From contig CAKSZU010000041.1 of the NCBI GenBank assembly GCA_934526125.1, forward strand, positions 1 through 17,443: a stretch of DNA of 17,443 nt, written 5' to 3'. Made by a program: the position numbers and the translations under genes. Of the stretch, positions 1 through 6,873 are shown in pieces; position 1 is the stretch's first letter; the number at the start of each line of letters is the position of its first letter. This stretch comes from an uncultured Faecalibacterium sp. Its GTDB lineage: Bacteria > Bacillota > Clostridia > Oscillospirales > Ruminococcaceae. A model generated the notes under the pieces. It saw only the letters and a list, made by a program, of their open reading frames with translations, was not told the origin of the DNA and did not search any database.

Positions 1-750
1 TCCGGCTCGGATGCCATCCTGCTGGATGTCACCACCGGCACCGGTGCCTTCATGAAGACCGTGGACCAGAGCATCGAGCTGGCCAAGCTGATGGTGGCCA
101 TCGGCACCCACCACGGCCGCAACGTGGCCGCCATGATCACCGACATGGACACCCCGCTGGGCCATAACATCGGCAACAGCCTCGAGGTCATGGAGAGCAT
201 GGACGTGCTCAAGGGCCGCGGCCCCGCCGACCTGACCGAGGTCTGCCTGCAGCTGGCTTCGAATATGCTGGTGCTGGCAGGCAAGGGAACCCCGGCTGAG
301 TGCCGCGCCATGGCCGAGGCCGTCATCGCCGACGGCTCCGCCTTTGCCAAGTGCAAGGAGATGTTCGCGGCCCAGGGCGGCGACACCCGCGTCCTGGACG
401 ATTACAGCCTGTTTGCCCAGCCCGCCGCCCATTTCGAGCTGCTGGCCGAGCAGGACGGCTACATCACCGCCAACGACGCCGAGAAGATCGGTTCTGCCAG
501 TGTCCTGCTGGGCGCCGGCCGCCAGAAGAAGGGCGACCCGCTGGACCTTGCCGCCGGCATCGTCCTGCACAAAAAGCGCGGCGACTACGTCCATAAGGGC
601 GACAGCCTTGCCACCTTCTACGGCGCTGCCGATAAGTTCGACGCTGCCGCCGCCGAGTACCGCAGCGGCCTTGCCTACGGCTCCGAAAAGCCCGCCGAAA
701 CCCCGCTGGTCTACGCCCTCGTCACCAAGGACGGCGTGGAACGGTACTGA
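1..750 (+). CDS. pdp: Pyrimidine-nucleoside phosphorylase, C-terminal 249 residues (5' end outside window)
   Basis: Cytosolic salvage enzyme that splits uridine or thymidine with phosphate to give the free base and (deoxy)ribose-1-phosphate. The frame is open from base 1, so the N-terminal alpha domain is cut off. Visible are the glycine-rich stretch LDVTTGTGAF, the block DMDTPLGHNIGNSLEV, the AAQGGD motif, and the C-terminal domain with GAGRQKKGDPLDLAAGIVLHKK, all typical of the thymidine/pyrimidine-nucleoside phosphorylase family. Family members usually read DVKxGxGAF; here the Lys is Thr. The gene stops with TGA and is followed directly by a strong hairpin. Firmicute enzymes of this type normally accept both uridine and thymidine, so pdp is preferred over deoA, but the sequence alone cannot decide. 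Upstream operon partners are not visible. Confidence 0.93.
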   Translation, partial: SGSDAILLDVTTGTGAFMKTVDQSIELAKLMVAIGTHHGRNVAAMITDMDTPLGHNIGNSLEVMESMDVLKGRGPADLTEVCLQLASNMLVLAGKGTPAECRAMAEAVIADGSAFAKCKEMFAAQGGDTRVLDDYSLFAQPAAHFELLAEQDGYITANDAEKIGSASVLLGAGRQKKGDPLDLAAGIVLHKKRGDYVHKGDSLATFYGAADKFDAAAAEYRSGLAYGSEKPAETPLVYALVTKDGVERY

Positions 751-774
751 GCGCCCCAGACCCACAGATCATGC

Positions 775-814
775 AAAAAGAGACCCGCAGGCCGTGGCTT
801 GCGGGTCTCTTGCT
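775..814. terminator. Bidirectional intrinsic terminator between convergent genes
   Basis: A perfect 11-bp stem, AGAGACCCGCA (779-789) with TGCGGGTCTCT (800-810), loop of 10 nt. The minus strand continues into five T (complement of 775-779), so it is best as the terminator of the minus-strand surface-protein operon. The plus side has the poorer tract TGCTTTGTTT, adequate for ending the phosphorylase transcript. Confidence 0.88.
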
Positions 815-830
815 TTGTTTATGGGGCTGT

Positions 831-3800
831 TCAGAAGGTGACAACGAGGTCTTTTGCGGGGGCTTTGATGTCAATGGTCTGGTGGATGATCTGTCCGTTG
901 GCATCGGTGTAGGCGGCGGTGAGCTGGTAGTTTCCGCGCTTTGCTTTGAGGGAGAAGCTGCCGTTCTCGTCGGCGGTGGTCTGCTCCACCACCTTGCCGT
1001 CCTGCAGCAGGGAGATCTTTGCCCCGGGCAGGGCAGTGTGGTCGGCCAGCTCGGCCTTGCCCTGCACCTCCACCGGCATGCTCAGCACGACACCGGCCGT
1101 AATGGCCGCCGCAGCGGCACCGGCACCCACCAGCAGCAGGGCACCGGCTCCGCTTCCGTCACCGTCACCACTGCCTCCGGAACTGCCGTCAGAACCAGTG
1201 TCACCACCAGAAGGCGAGCCACCGGGGTTGGGGTTGACGGGGGAGTCATCAAAGGTATAGCTGCCAGCAGCGACCACATAGACCATATCAAGGTCTGTAA
1301 TACCAGAGCCACTCTTGGTGCGGAAGGTTTGCTGGTATTCCTCGGAAGATGCACAGAACTGATTGATATAGATAAGGTTCTGCGGGGCCAGAGGGGCGGA
1401 GTCTGACCTGCTGACGATAACAGCATAGTTCACACCCGGGGTCAGGCCAATAAAGGAGGCGGCATAACTGTTGCTGCCGCTGGCGGTGGTGTCCGCAGCG
1501 GTGATGATGCTGTTTTCTTCGGAAGAAGAGTCAGGTGTAGCAGTGGGGAGGATGTCGCCATCGGAACAGTGAATGGTGGCGGAAGCAAGAGGATCATTGC
1601 CATTATCAATAGATAATGTATGCCATTGCATGATGTTTCCGTCATAATAAACATCTGCAAGGTTAGTACAACGAGAGAAAGCATGACTTTCTACTGTCTT
1701 CATGCTCGCGGGTAATCTGACTTTTTCCAACGAGACACAGCCATTAAACGTGCCGGAAGGTAATACTGTTATTTGACTCATAATATCAGCATGAGTCAAT
1801 CCTGTTCGCTGGAAAACGCAATTTCCCATATTAGTAACGCTTTGCGGAAGTGTAATGCTCTGTAATTTGACACAACCACTGAAGGCGGAATTAGCGATTA
1901 ATTCCAGACCATTAGTAAGCAGAACGCTTTCCAGATTAGAACAACCGGTAAATGCATCATTTTCAATTGTTTTTACGGTAGAGGCAATTTCAATTTCTGT
2001 CAATGCGGGACAATTGCTGAAGGCGTACTGTCCGATTTTTGTCACGCCAGCTTTTACTACCAGCTTTTGAGCAGTATCCCATTCTTCAGGTTGGAATCTG
2101 GAAAAATCATAACCATAATCATACATCTCACCGTTGCCGGAAATAGTCAATACATTAGCCTCAGTTAGTTGCCAACTGAGATTTTCACCACACTTTCCAG
2201 AGGATTTTATATTGCCTCTATAGTTGATAGAGGCCGAACGGAGTCTATCATTGTATAAGTCTATTTCAATTTTGCTCCATTGTTCAGAATTTCCTTCGTA
2301 GTTGACTGTTTTTACACCGCAACCGTTAAAAGCGGATTGACCTATTGATGTTACGCTTTCAGGAATCTCAATTTCAATCAATGAGGTACAAGCATTAAAA
2401 AGGGCAACTTCAATTTTAGAAATACCGAAAGGGAGGCTTATACTTGTTAGACCACTGCCATTAAAGGCACCTCGTTTTAACGTGGATATATTTGCAGGTA
2501 GATCAATTTGCTTTAGAGAAGTACAAAAATTAAATGCGTAGGTTCCAATACTAGTGATACTATCTGGAAGAGAAATTTTACTGAGTTTACGGCAACCTGC
2601 AAATGCATAGTCCCCAATTGTGGTTACACCGTCGCCTATTTCAATAGTGGTTGCTTGAGTCCAAATTTGTGGAGACTGAACACCATCACTGGATACATCG
2701 AAATCAGTCATTGCCCCGGAACCATAGACTAACAAGGTGTAATCCTTTTTTAGTTTCCATGTCACATGGCGTCCGCAAGTACCAGATGCCAACTCATCAT
2801 CATTCGTTTTGAGAGTGATATTCATAGAATGATCTTCCAAGGTGAAATCGGCAAAATAATGCGTATCTTCTATAGTTGCAGAAGCGGTATAATGGCCCGC
2901 TTCAAGATAGACTGTGGCAGTGTATTTTTGATTAAATTGAATAGAGAGATTCTCGGTGTCTTTGTCAGTACGGCAAATAGTAGCGGTTGCATTGGGGGCA
3001 TTTGCCTCAGGCAAAGTGAGAATTACACGGTACTTTACGTGTGGGCAGTCGCCAACGCCAAAGTCATGAAAATCTGGTGCCGCATATATAGAACCGATTT
3101 CCCAGTTGGTAACAGGTATGGATACTTTAGGGTGGAAGAAAAGAAATTTTAAGCCGATGCCAAAGGTGATTTTGAAGTTTAAATCTCCTGTGTAGCAGGT
3201 GGTGCAGGCGTGAATTTTTTCGGAACCACTTTCGAGGTCACCGTGTTTCATAGAACCTGTAAGCTCAAATCCTGCTTCAGCTTGTAATTCGAGAGATACC
3301 AGTTCGAGCTTATTAGCTAGTGCAACTTTTGCTTTAGGACACAAGTCAAGGCCAACATAGATAGTTCCTTCGAGTTTGAAGTCGGTTTCAGTTGTCGGTG
3401 CAGTACAAAGATTTTGGGTGCCGGTCAATTTACTGTACTTGAAGCCGATGGTTTGAGAGCGCGTGGTCTCAATCATGGCCTTTCCTGTTGCTGAAAAAAC
3501 AACTTTTGGCGCAATTCCAACCGAGAAAACGCCTGAAATTGGAACGCTTAACTCCTTTAAATTCAGAGTTTTATATTTTACGGCACCAGTTAGTGAAATT
3601 TTAATGGACTCTGTTGTCGGCATCGAAAAGGAAAAAGACTCTTTCCCATCCTTCAAATTAAACGATAACTTGACTTTGATTTTAATAGATACTGTACCAT
3701 CAAGAGAATGACTTGTGCTCCAGCCAGAGTCATCTCCACCATCGCCACCATCATCGCCTTTTAAGTCATCGGAGGAAATTTTAAATGTATGACTGAACTC

Positions 3801-4877
3801 TTTTGTGGAATTGTAGTCGTTAGTTTCATCTAAACCAGACGCTAATCCTTCGTAAGAAACGCCACTATCTCCGGTTGCTTCATCAACCATGAAATCTTCG
3901 CTATTGGCAGAACCGCTCAATTTGACAATGTCAAAAACTTCATCCAGATCAAGAGAATCATCGCCATGCAAGATTACTGAATTGCCGGACTGGTTAATTG
4001 ATTTTATCTTGACAATCATGACAGTTCCTTCGGCATATGGATAGACAATAATGTCCCCGGATTTTAATGAGAGAAACTGGTCATCTGCATTTTCAATTTG
4101 ATAAATCAAATTCTCATTATCATCTTCGACTACTGCGTTTCGGGTGGGTGTTGAGGAGCCTCGAATCAACTTTACACCATTCCGTGTGACGGCAAAATTT
4201 GTGTTTTTGTTTTCGTCAAAATTGACGGAACGACTTTTGGGAAAATCATCGATTGTAGCGGTTTCCAAATCTACAATATCTTCTGTATTAGAATCATCAG
4301 TATACTCTTTACAAAGCGGTGCATGTTCTGCTGTATCAAGCAGGTAGCACTTTACCGTGTAATATTCGGGAATTGTGCCGCTGATTGCAACAGTCGCCGT
4401 GCTGCTACCGGTATTTTCGACCATTGCAGGAGCATATGCGGTGCCGCTGGCGACCATTTCTTCTGCGGAGTCGTCAGTATAGATGGAAACAACGATATCC
4501 GCATCAGTCGTTGATACATATTCCACCGTAGCAGTGTTGCCAGAGACAGACACACCGATAATGCGGTTGCTGGAAGTGTCGTTCTGCTCGTTGATACTGT
4601 TCACCAGCAGCTTGCCGAAGCCGTCGGTAGCTTCCATCGTGACATCAGAAGTGTCTACAGTGGGCTGTGATGTTTCCGAGAGATATTGTCCCTGTAACAA
4701 AGGGTCAGAATTGATGGCCTGAATGGTATCAGCATCCAGAGTTGGGGTGGATGTGTTCTGCGCCGCAGCAGAGACATTCGGAGAGACAACGGTGTCCGGG
4801 CTGTCCGCAAAGGCGCTGAAAGGTACAATGCTGACGATCATGGAGAAGGTCAGCAAAGCCGCAAGAAGCCTTTTCAT
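831..4877 (-). CDS. Large secreted BspA-type leucine-rich-repeat surface protein with C-terminal membrane segment and carboxypeptidase-regulatory-like domain
   Basis: 1348 residues. Residues 1-24 are a classical signal peptide ending in AFA. Residues about 25-690 are beta-rich with no family I recognise, including an acidic DDGGDGGDDSG linker near 375. Two LRR_5 (BspA/Treponema-type) blocks follow, about 696-880 and 891-1105; each opens with a similar CG-xx-(L/V)-(T/S)-W-(K/Q)-L motif and then repeats of the form F-x-x-C-x-x-L-x-x-I-x-(L/I)-P. After another beta region comes a Gly/Ser/Asp/Pro-rich spacer (about 1210-1241), a hydrophobic Ala/Gly/Val segment (about 1242-1266) and an 80-residue tail resembling a carboxypeptidase-regulatory domain. 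Start: ATG with AAAGGA six to ten bases upstream. Last gene of a three-gene operon. The middle of the gene is far more AT-rich than both ends, suggesting module exchange. Likely role, by family: adhesion or binding to host or other ligands; the target is unknown. No LPXTG motif. Confidence 0.88.
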   Translation of the reverse strand: MKRLLAALLTFSMIVSIVPFSAFADSPDTVVSPNVSAAAQNTSTPTLDADTIQAINSDPLLQGQYLSETSQPTVDTSDVTMEATDGFGKLLVNSINEQNDTSSNRIIGVSVSGNTATVEYVSTTDADIVVSIYTDDSAEEMVASGTAYAPAMVENTGSSTATVAISGTIPEYYTVKCYLLDTAEHAPLCKEYTDDSNTEDIVDLETATIDDFPKSRSVNFDENKNTNFAVTRNGVKLIRGSSTPTRNAVVEDDNENLIYQIENADDQFLSLKSGDIIVYPYAEGTVMIVKIKSINQSGNSVILHGDDSLDLDEVFDIVKLSGSANSEDFMVDEATGDSGVSYEGLASGLDETNDYNSTKEFSHTFKISSDDLKGDDGGDGGDDSGWSTSHSLDGTVSIKIKVKLSFNLKDGKESFSFSMPTTESIKISLTGAVKYKTLNLKELSVPISGVFSVGIAPKVVFSATGKAMIETTRSQTIGFKYSKLTGTQNLCTAPTTETDFKLEGTIYVGLDLCPKAKVALANKLELVSLELQAEAGFELTGSMKHGDLESGSEKIHACTTCYTGDLNFKITFGIGLKFLFFHPKVSIPVTNWEIGSIYAAPDFHDFGVGDCPHVKYRVILTLPEANAPNATATICRTDKDTENLSIQFNQKYTATVYLEAGHYTASATIEDTHYFADFTLEDHSMNITLKTNDDELASGTCGRHVTWKLKKDYTLLVYGSGAMTDFDVSSDGVQSPQIWTQATTIEIGDGVTTIGDYAFAGCRKLSKISLPDSITSIGTYAFNFCTSLKQIDLPANISTLKRGAFNGSGLTSISLPFGISKIEVALFNACTSLIEIEIPESVTSIGQSAFNGCGVKTVNYEGNSEQWSKIEIDLYNDRLRSASINYRGNIKSSGKCGENLSWQLTEANVLTISGNGEMYDYGYDFSRFQPEEWDTAQKLVVKAGVTKIGQYAFSNCPALTEIEIASTVKTIENDAFTGCSNLESVLLTNGLELIANSAFSGCVKLQSITLPQSVTNMGNCVFQRTGLTHADIMSQITVLPSGTFNGCVSLEKVRLPASMKTVESHAFSRCTNLADVYYDGNIMQWHTLSIDNGNDPLASATIHCSDGDILPTATPDSSSEENSIITAADTTASGSNSYAASFIGLTPGVNYAVIVSRSDSAPLAPQNLIYINQFCASSEEYQQTFRTKSGSGITDLDMVYVVAAGSYTFDDSPVNPNPGGSPSGGDTGSDGSSGGSGDGDGSGAGALLLVGAGAAAAAITAGVVLSMPVEVQGKAELADHTALPGAKISLLQDGKVVEQTTADENGSFSLKAKRGNYQLTAAYTDANGQIIHQTIDIKAPAKDLVVTF

Positions 4878-4976
4878 GGTGGAGATTCCTTTCCTGTCTG
4901 TTGTGGGCGGAGCCAGTGGTTGTCAGCCGCTGATCTGCCCGAATTTTGACCGGCAAAGCCGGAGCGAACCAAAGCG

Positions 4977-5219
4977 TCAGAAATTCTTATTGATATAATC
5001 GTTGAGCTGCTGGATGGTGTTGTAGGTGGTCAGAAAGCTGTTGAGCATGGAGCTGGTGGAAGAGAAGATGCGGGCCATGAAGTTGAGTACCTTGCTGACC
5101 TTGCCGACGTTGTCCAGAAAAAGCTCGAAGCCTTCCGCCTCGGCACCGCCAAGGATGCAGGCGGATTCCTCGGCAGTCAGCCGGGTGCAGGAGGCAGGGA
5201 AAATCAATTTGTCGTTCAT
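4977..5219 (-). CDS. Small peptide with double-glycine export leader (bacteriocin-like or MAM-like secreted peptide candidate)
   Basis: 80 residues. The N-terminal 25 residues end in LTAEESACILGG, which fits the double-glycine leader consensus: Leu at -12, Thr for Ser at -11, Glu at -8, Ile at -4, Gly-Gly at -2/-1. Such leaders are cut by the C39 peptidase domain of PCAT-type ABC exporters. The predicted 55-residue core has no cysteine (both Cys, 11 and 21, are in the leader), begins AEAEGFELF, and continues as a probable amphipathic helix rich in Ser, Asn, Thr and bulky hydrophobics. It could be an unmodified class II bacteriocin-like peptide, a signalling peptide, or, like the anti-inflammatory MAM protein of Faecalibacterium, another GG-leader secreted product. 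No exporter or immunity gene is seen nearby. The Shine-Dalgarno is AAAGGA inside GAAAGGAATC, a 10-mer shared with the next gene. The start lies 22 nt after the preceding gene's stop. Confidence 0.72.
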   Translation of the reverse strand: MNDKLIFPASCTRLTAEESACILGGAEAEGFELFLDNVGKVSKVLNFMARIFSSTSSMLNSFLTTYNTIQQLNDYINKNF

Positions 5220-5241
5220 GATAGGATTCCTTTCACAAAAA

Positions 5242-5679
5242 TCAGCCGTACAGCACGAACAGGGTCACCAGCATGGTCCCCGCCACCAGAATGGTCCCGG
5301 CGTGGGCCTTGAGGCTGAAGCCGTTGTTCAGGGCGGCCGTCTGGGCGGGGGGTGCGGTCTGGGTCTGGGACGTCTGACGGTCGCTCAGCGGGAGCCAGTG
5401 GGCATAAATGGTCGTGTCTGCGCCGAACTCGGTGTTCAGCGTGATCTTGTCGCCCTCCAGTGTGTCGGTGTACCAGCCCTCGAAACGGTAGCCGGTCATC
5501 GTCGGTTCCGGCAGGCTGGACAGCTTGCCGGAAGCGGTGGTGGTGGCGATCACGGGGATGCCGGTGCCGCCGCCGGTCTCAAAGTAGATGGTGAAGCTGC
5601 CGCTTGCAAACGCCGCCGGACAGAGCAGCGCGGCCGCAAGGACCAGCAGCAGGACCGCCGCAAAAACCCTTCGTTTCAT
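5242..5679 (-). CDS. Small surface protein with one InlB B-repeat and C-terminal membrane anchor
   Basis: 145 residues from the ATG that follows AAGGAGG; the reading frame stays open further upstream but runs back into tmRNA, so that extension is not real. Residues 1-25 are a signal peptide ending in AFA. Residues about 28-95 form one Listeria-Bacteroides (InlB B) repeat, with the hallmarks FETGGG, P.P...GYRFEGWY and a closing TIYAHW. A Gln/Thr/Pro-rich linker follows (about 96-120) and the protein ends in a hydrophobic segment, residues 127-145, with almost no cytoplasmic tail. This should place a single beta-grasp module on the outer face of the membrane. First gene of the operon, 22 nt before the GG-leader peptide gene. 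The family is known from adhesins and invasins, where the repeat is usually a spacer or ligand-binding module; the specific role here is not known. Confidence 0.82.
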   Translation of the reverse strand: MKRRVFAAVLLLVLAAALLCPAAFASGSFTIYFETGGGTGIPVIATTTASGKLSSLPEPTMTGYRFEGWYTDTLEGDKITLNTEFGADTTIYAHWLPLSDRQTSQTQTAPPAQTAALNNGFSLKAHAGTILVAGTMLVTLFVLYG

Positions 5680-5749
5680 AGATCCTCCTTGTAATGTGAT
5701 CCCATTGCTCCGGGAAAAATGCTCCAGGAACAATTTTATGATTTTTCTT

Positions 5750-5778
5750 ATTATAACACTGCAGCGGGGAGAATTCAA
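5750..5778 (-). promoter_or_regulatory. Promoter of the three-gene surface-protein/GG-peptide operon
   Basis: On the minus strand: -35 TTGAAT (5773-5778), 17-bp spacer, perfect -10 TATAAT (5750-5755). It lies between the tmRNA terminator and the AAGGAGG site of the InlB-repeat gene and predicts a 5' UTR of about 64 nt. No comparable promoter is seen in the two downstream gaps, so the three genes are probably co-transcribed. Confidence 0.8.
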
Positions 5779-5820
5779 AATAATTTTCCGCCCCGGCGCT
5801 GCCGCCTGCGGCCGGAACGC

Positions 5821-5855
5821 AAAAAAATCCCCCGGGCGGTGACCGCTCGGGGGAT
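5821..5855 (-). terminator. Intrinsic terminator of tmRNA
   Basis: On the minus strand a 13- to 14-bp stem (5842-5855 with 5827-5840, one G-U) is followed directly by seven T (complement of 5821-5827). It begins seven bases after the tmRNA CCA end. Confidence 0.9.
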
Positions 5856-5861
5856 CCTTGA

Positions 5862-6212
5862 TGGTGGAGGCGATGGGAGTCGAACCCATGTCCGAAAGGA
5901 GTTCAGTGCAGGTGTCTCCGGGTGCAGGCGATCTACAACATTCCCGCCGCGCCACGCCGATCGTCAGGCTAGCGCATTGGTAGCTTCATGAGTTCCTGCC
6001 GGTCCGCAAAGCTTAGGTCCGTTCAGGTGCTGTGTCTAAAGGACGCCCCGGCCCCACACGACACAAGAGTGGGCGGAACGCGCAGCACTCAGGCTGCGAG
6101 CAACTGATAATTATTGTTGTCAGTTAATTTTTTTGGAGGAGTTATAGAGCAGTTCCCCCGCTGCTACCCGCTGCCCAGACCTCGCTCCCCCCGTCGAAAC
6201 CTTTACGCCCCC
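5862..6212 (-). ncRNA. ssrA: Transfer-messenger RNA (tmRNA)
   Basis: 351 nt. It rescues stalled ribosomes with SmpB: it is charged with alanine, enters the A site, then supplies an mRNA segment that tags the nascent chain for proteolysis. The 5' end GGGGGCGTAAAGGTTTCGAC is the typical tmRNA start. The 3' end has T-stem ATGGG, loop TTCGACT, CCCAT, and the acceptor strand CGCCTCC followed by ACCA; GGGGGCG pairs with CGCCTCC (one G-U). Unlike many tRNAs here the CCA is encoded. The internal tag frame is described separately. It lies 65 nt after smpB on the same strand with no obvious promoter of its own, and is ended by a strong intrinsic terminator. Confidence 0.96.
6089..6121 (-). other. tmRNA tag-peptide reading frame, DNNNYQLLAA-stop
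   Basis: Downstream of an A-rich run the RNA reads UAACU, then GAC AAC AAU AAU UAU CAG UUG CUC GCA GCC UGA. The U at -5 and A at -4 before GAC match the resume-site context of E. coli tmRNA (UAGUC before GCA). The predicted tag is the tRNA-borne Ala plus DNNNYQLLAA, ending in the LAA recognised by ClpXP-type proteases and 10 codons long, the usual length. The resume codon would be Asp GAC rather than the more usual Ala GCN. Confidence 0.75.
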
Positions 6213-6217
6213 ATGAA

Positions 6218-6270
6218 CACACGCGGAATGCGTGTGGGGAAACTGTGTTTTCCGGGGCAGGATCGCTGCC
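6218..6270 (-). promoter_or_regulatory. Three consecutive short hairpins in the smpB-ssrA spacer
   Basis: Inverted repeats in a row: GGCAG/CTGCC (6256-6270), GGAAA/TTTCC (6238-6253) and CACACGC/GCGTGTG (6218-6236, 7-bp stem, 5-nt loop). None has a U-tract and no -10/-35 pair is visible in the 65-nt gap. They are plausible processing or folding elements of a smpB-ssrA precursor transcript, the last one ending five bases before the mature tmRNA 5' end. Confidence 0.5.
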
Positions 6271-6277
6271 TGTGGAA

Positions 6278-6760
6278 TCAATAATATGTGCCGTTGGACT
6301 TGACGGCCCGGTCGATGGAGCGCTTGGCGTCGCGCTGGGCGGCGTCAGCCCGCTTGTCGTAGAGCTTTTTGCCCTTGCACAGGCCCACTTCCATCTTAAC
6401 ACGGCCATGCTTGAAGTAGAGCGAAAGGGGAACCAGGGTGTAGCCCTGCAGCTTGCACTGCTGGTGCAGCCGCCGGATCTCGCTCTTGTGGGCCAGCAGA
6501 CGCCGCACCCGCATGGGGTCCTGATTGAAGATGTTGCCGTGGTCGTAGGGGGTGATGTGCATCCCCTTGACCAGAAGCTCGCCGTCCTCGATATCGACCC
6601 AGCTGTCCTTCAGGTTGACGCCGCCGGCCCGCAGACTCTTGACCTCCGTGCCCTTCAGCTCAACACCGGTCTCCAGCGCTTCCAGAACGAAGTATTCGTG
6701 GCGCGCTTCCCGGTTGGTGGCGATGTTCTTCGTCGCCGGACGTTCCTTGACAGGTGCCAT
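6278..6760 (-). CDS. smpB: SsrA-binding protein SmpB
   Basis: 160 residues, the usual family length. SmpB binds the tRNA-like domain of tmRNA, mimics an anticodon stem in the ribosomal decoding centre and is essential for trans-translation. Family hallmarks are in order: an N-terminal block NREARHEYFVLEALETGVEL, then GTEVKSLRAG (about 38-47), NLKDSWVDI, the conserved D-P-x-R-x-R-(K/R)-L-L region and the basic C-terminal tail GLCKGKKLYDKR. Start chosen because AAAGGAGG lies nine bases upstream. It precedes ssrA on the same strand, and both appear to share one promoter. Nothing unusual in the sequence. Confidence 0.97.
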   Translation of the reverse strand: MAPVKERPATKNIATNREARHEYFVLEALETGVELKGTEVKSLRAGGVNLKDSWVDIEDGELLVKGMHITPYDHGNIFNQDPMRVRRLLAHKSEIRRLHQQCKLQGYTLVPLSLYFKHGRVKMEVGLCKGKKLYDKRADAAQRDAKRSIDRAVKSNGTYY

Positions 6761-6798
6761 CTGCGCGCCTCCTTTCGTTCTTCCGGAATCGTTACGTT

Positions 6799-6826
6799 AT
6801 TATATCATATTTTCACGGATTTTCAA
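6799..6826 (-). promoter_or_regulatory. Promoter of smpB-ssrA
   Basis: Minus strand: -35 TTGAAA (6821-6826), 16-bp spacer, -10 TATAAT (6799-6804) preceded by TGA, i.e. an extended -10. It sits in an AT-rich patch just upstream of the smpB Shine-Dalgarno. Confidence 0.75.
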
Positions 6827-6831
6827 GGCCG

Positions 6832-6863
6832 TTTTTTGAAGAAACTGTAAATCTTCTCAAAAA
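6832..6863 (-). terminator. Weak AT-rich hairpin after the acetyltransferase gene
   Basis: TTTTTTGAAGA (6832-6842) can pair with TCTTCTCAAAAA (6852-6863) with a one-base bulge, 9-nt loop. On the minus strand it follows the GNAT stop by about 10 nt, so it could end that transcript, but the stem is AT-rich and there is no separate U-tract. Confidence 0.4.
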
Positions 6864-6873
6864 GAGAGGGGGA

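Noticed and set aside
831..1150. LPXTG sortase anchor at the C-terminus of the LRR protein
   Set aside because: No LPXTG-like motif before the hydrophobic segment and no short positively charged tail after it.
4923..4962. Small hairpins TCAGC/GCTGA and CCGGC/GCCGG in the gap before the LRR gene
   Set aside because: Short stems without a U-tract; not enough to call an internal terminator or regulatory element.
5680..5955. 92-codon upstream extension of the InlB-repeat gene
   Set aside because: It runs through the promoter, the tmRNA terminator and the tmRNA 3' end; the ATG at 5679 has AAGGAGG and starts a proper signal peptide.
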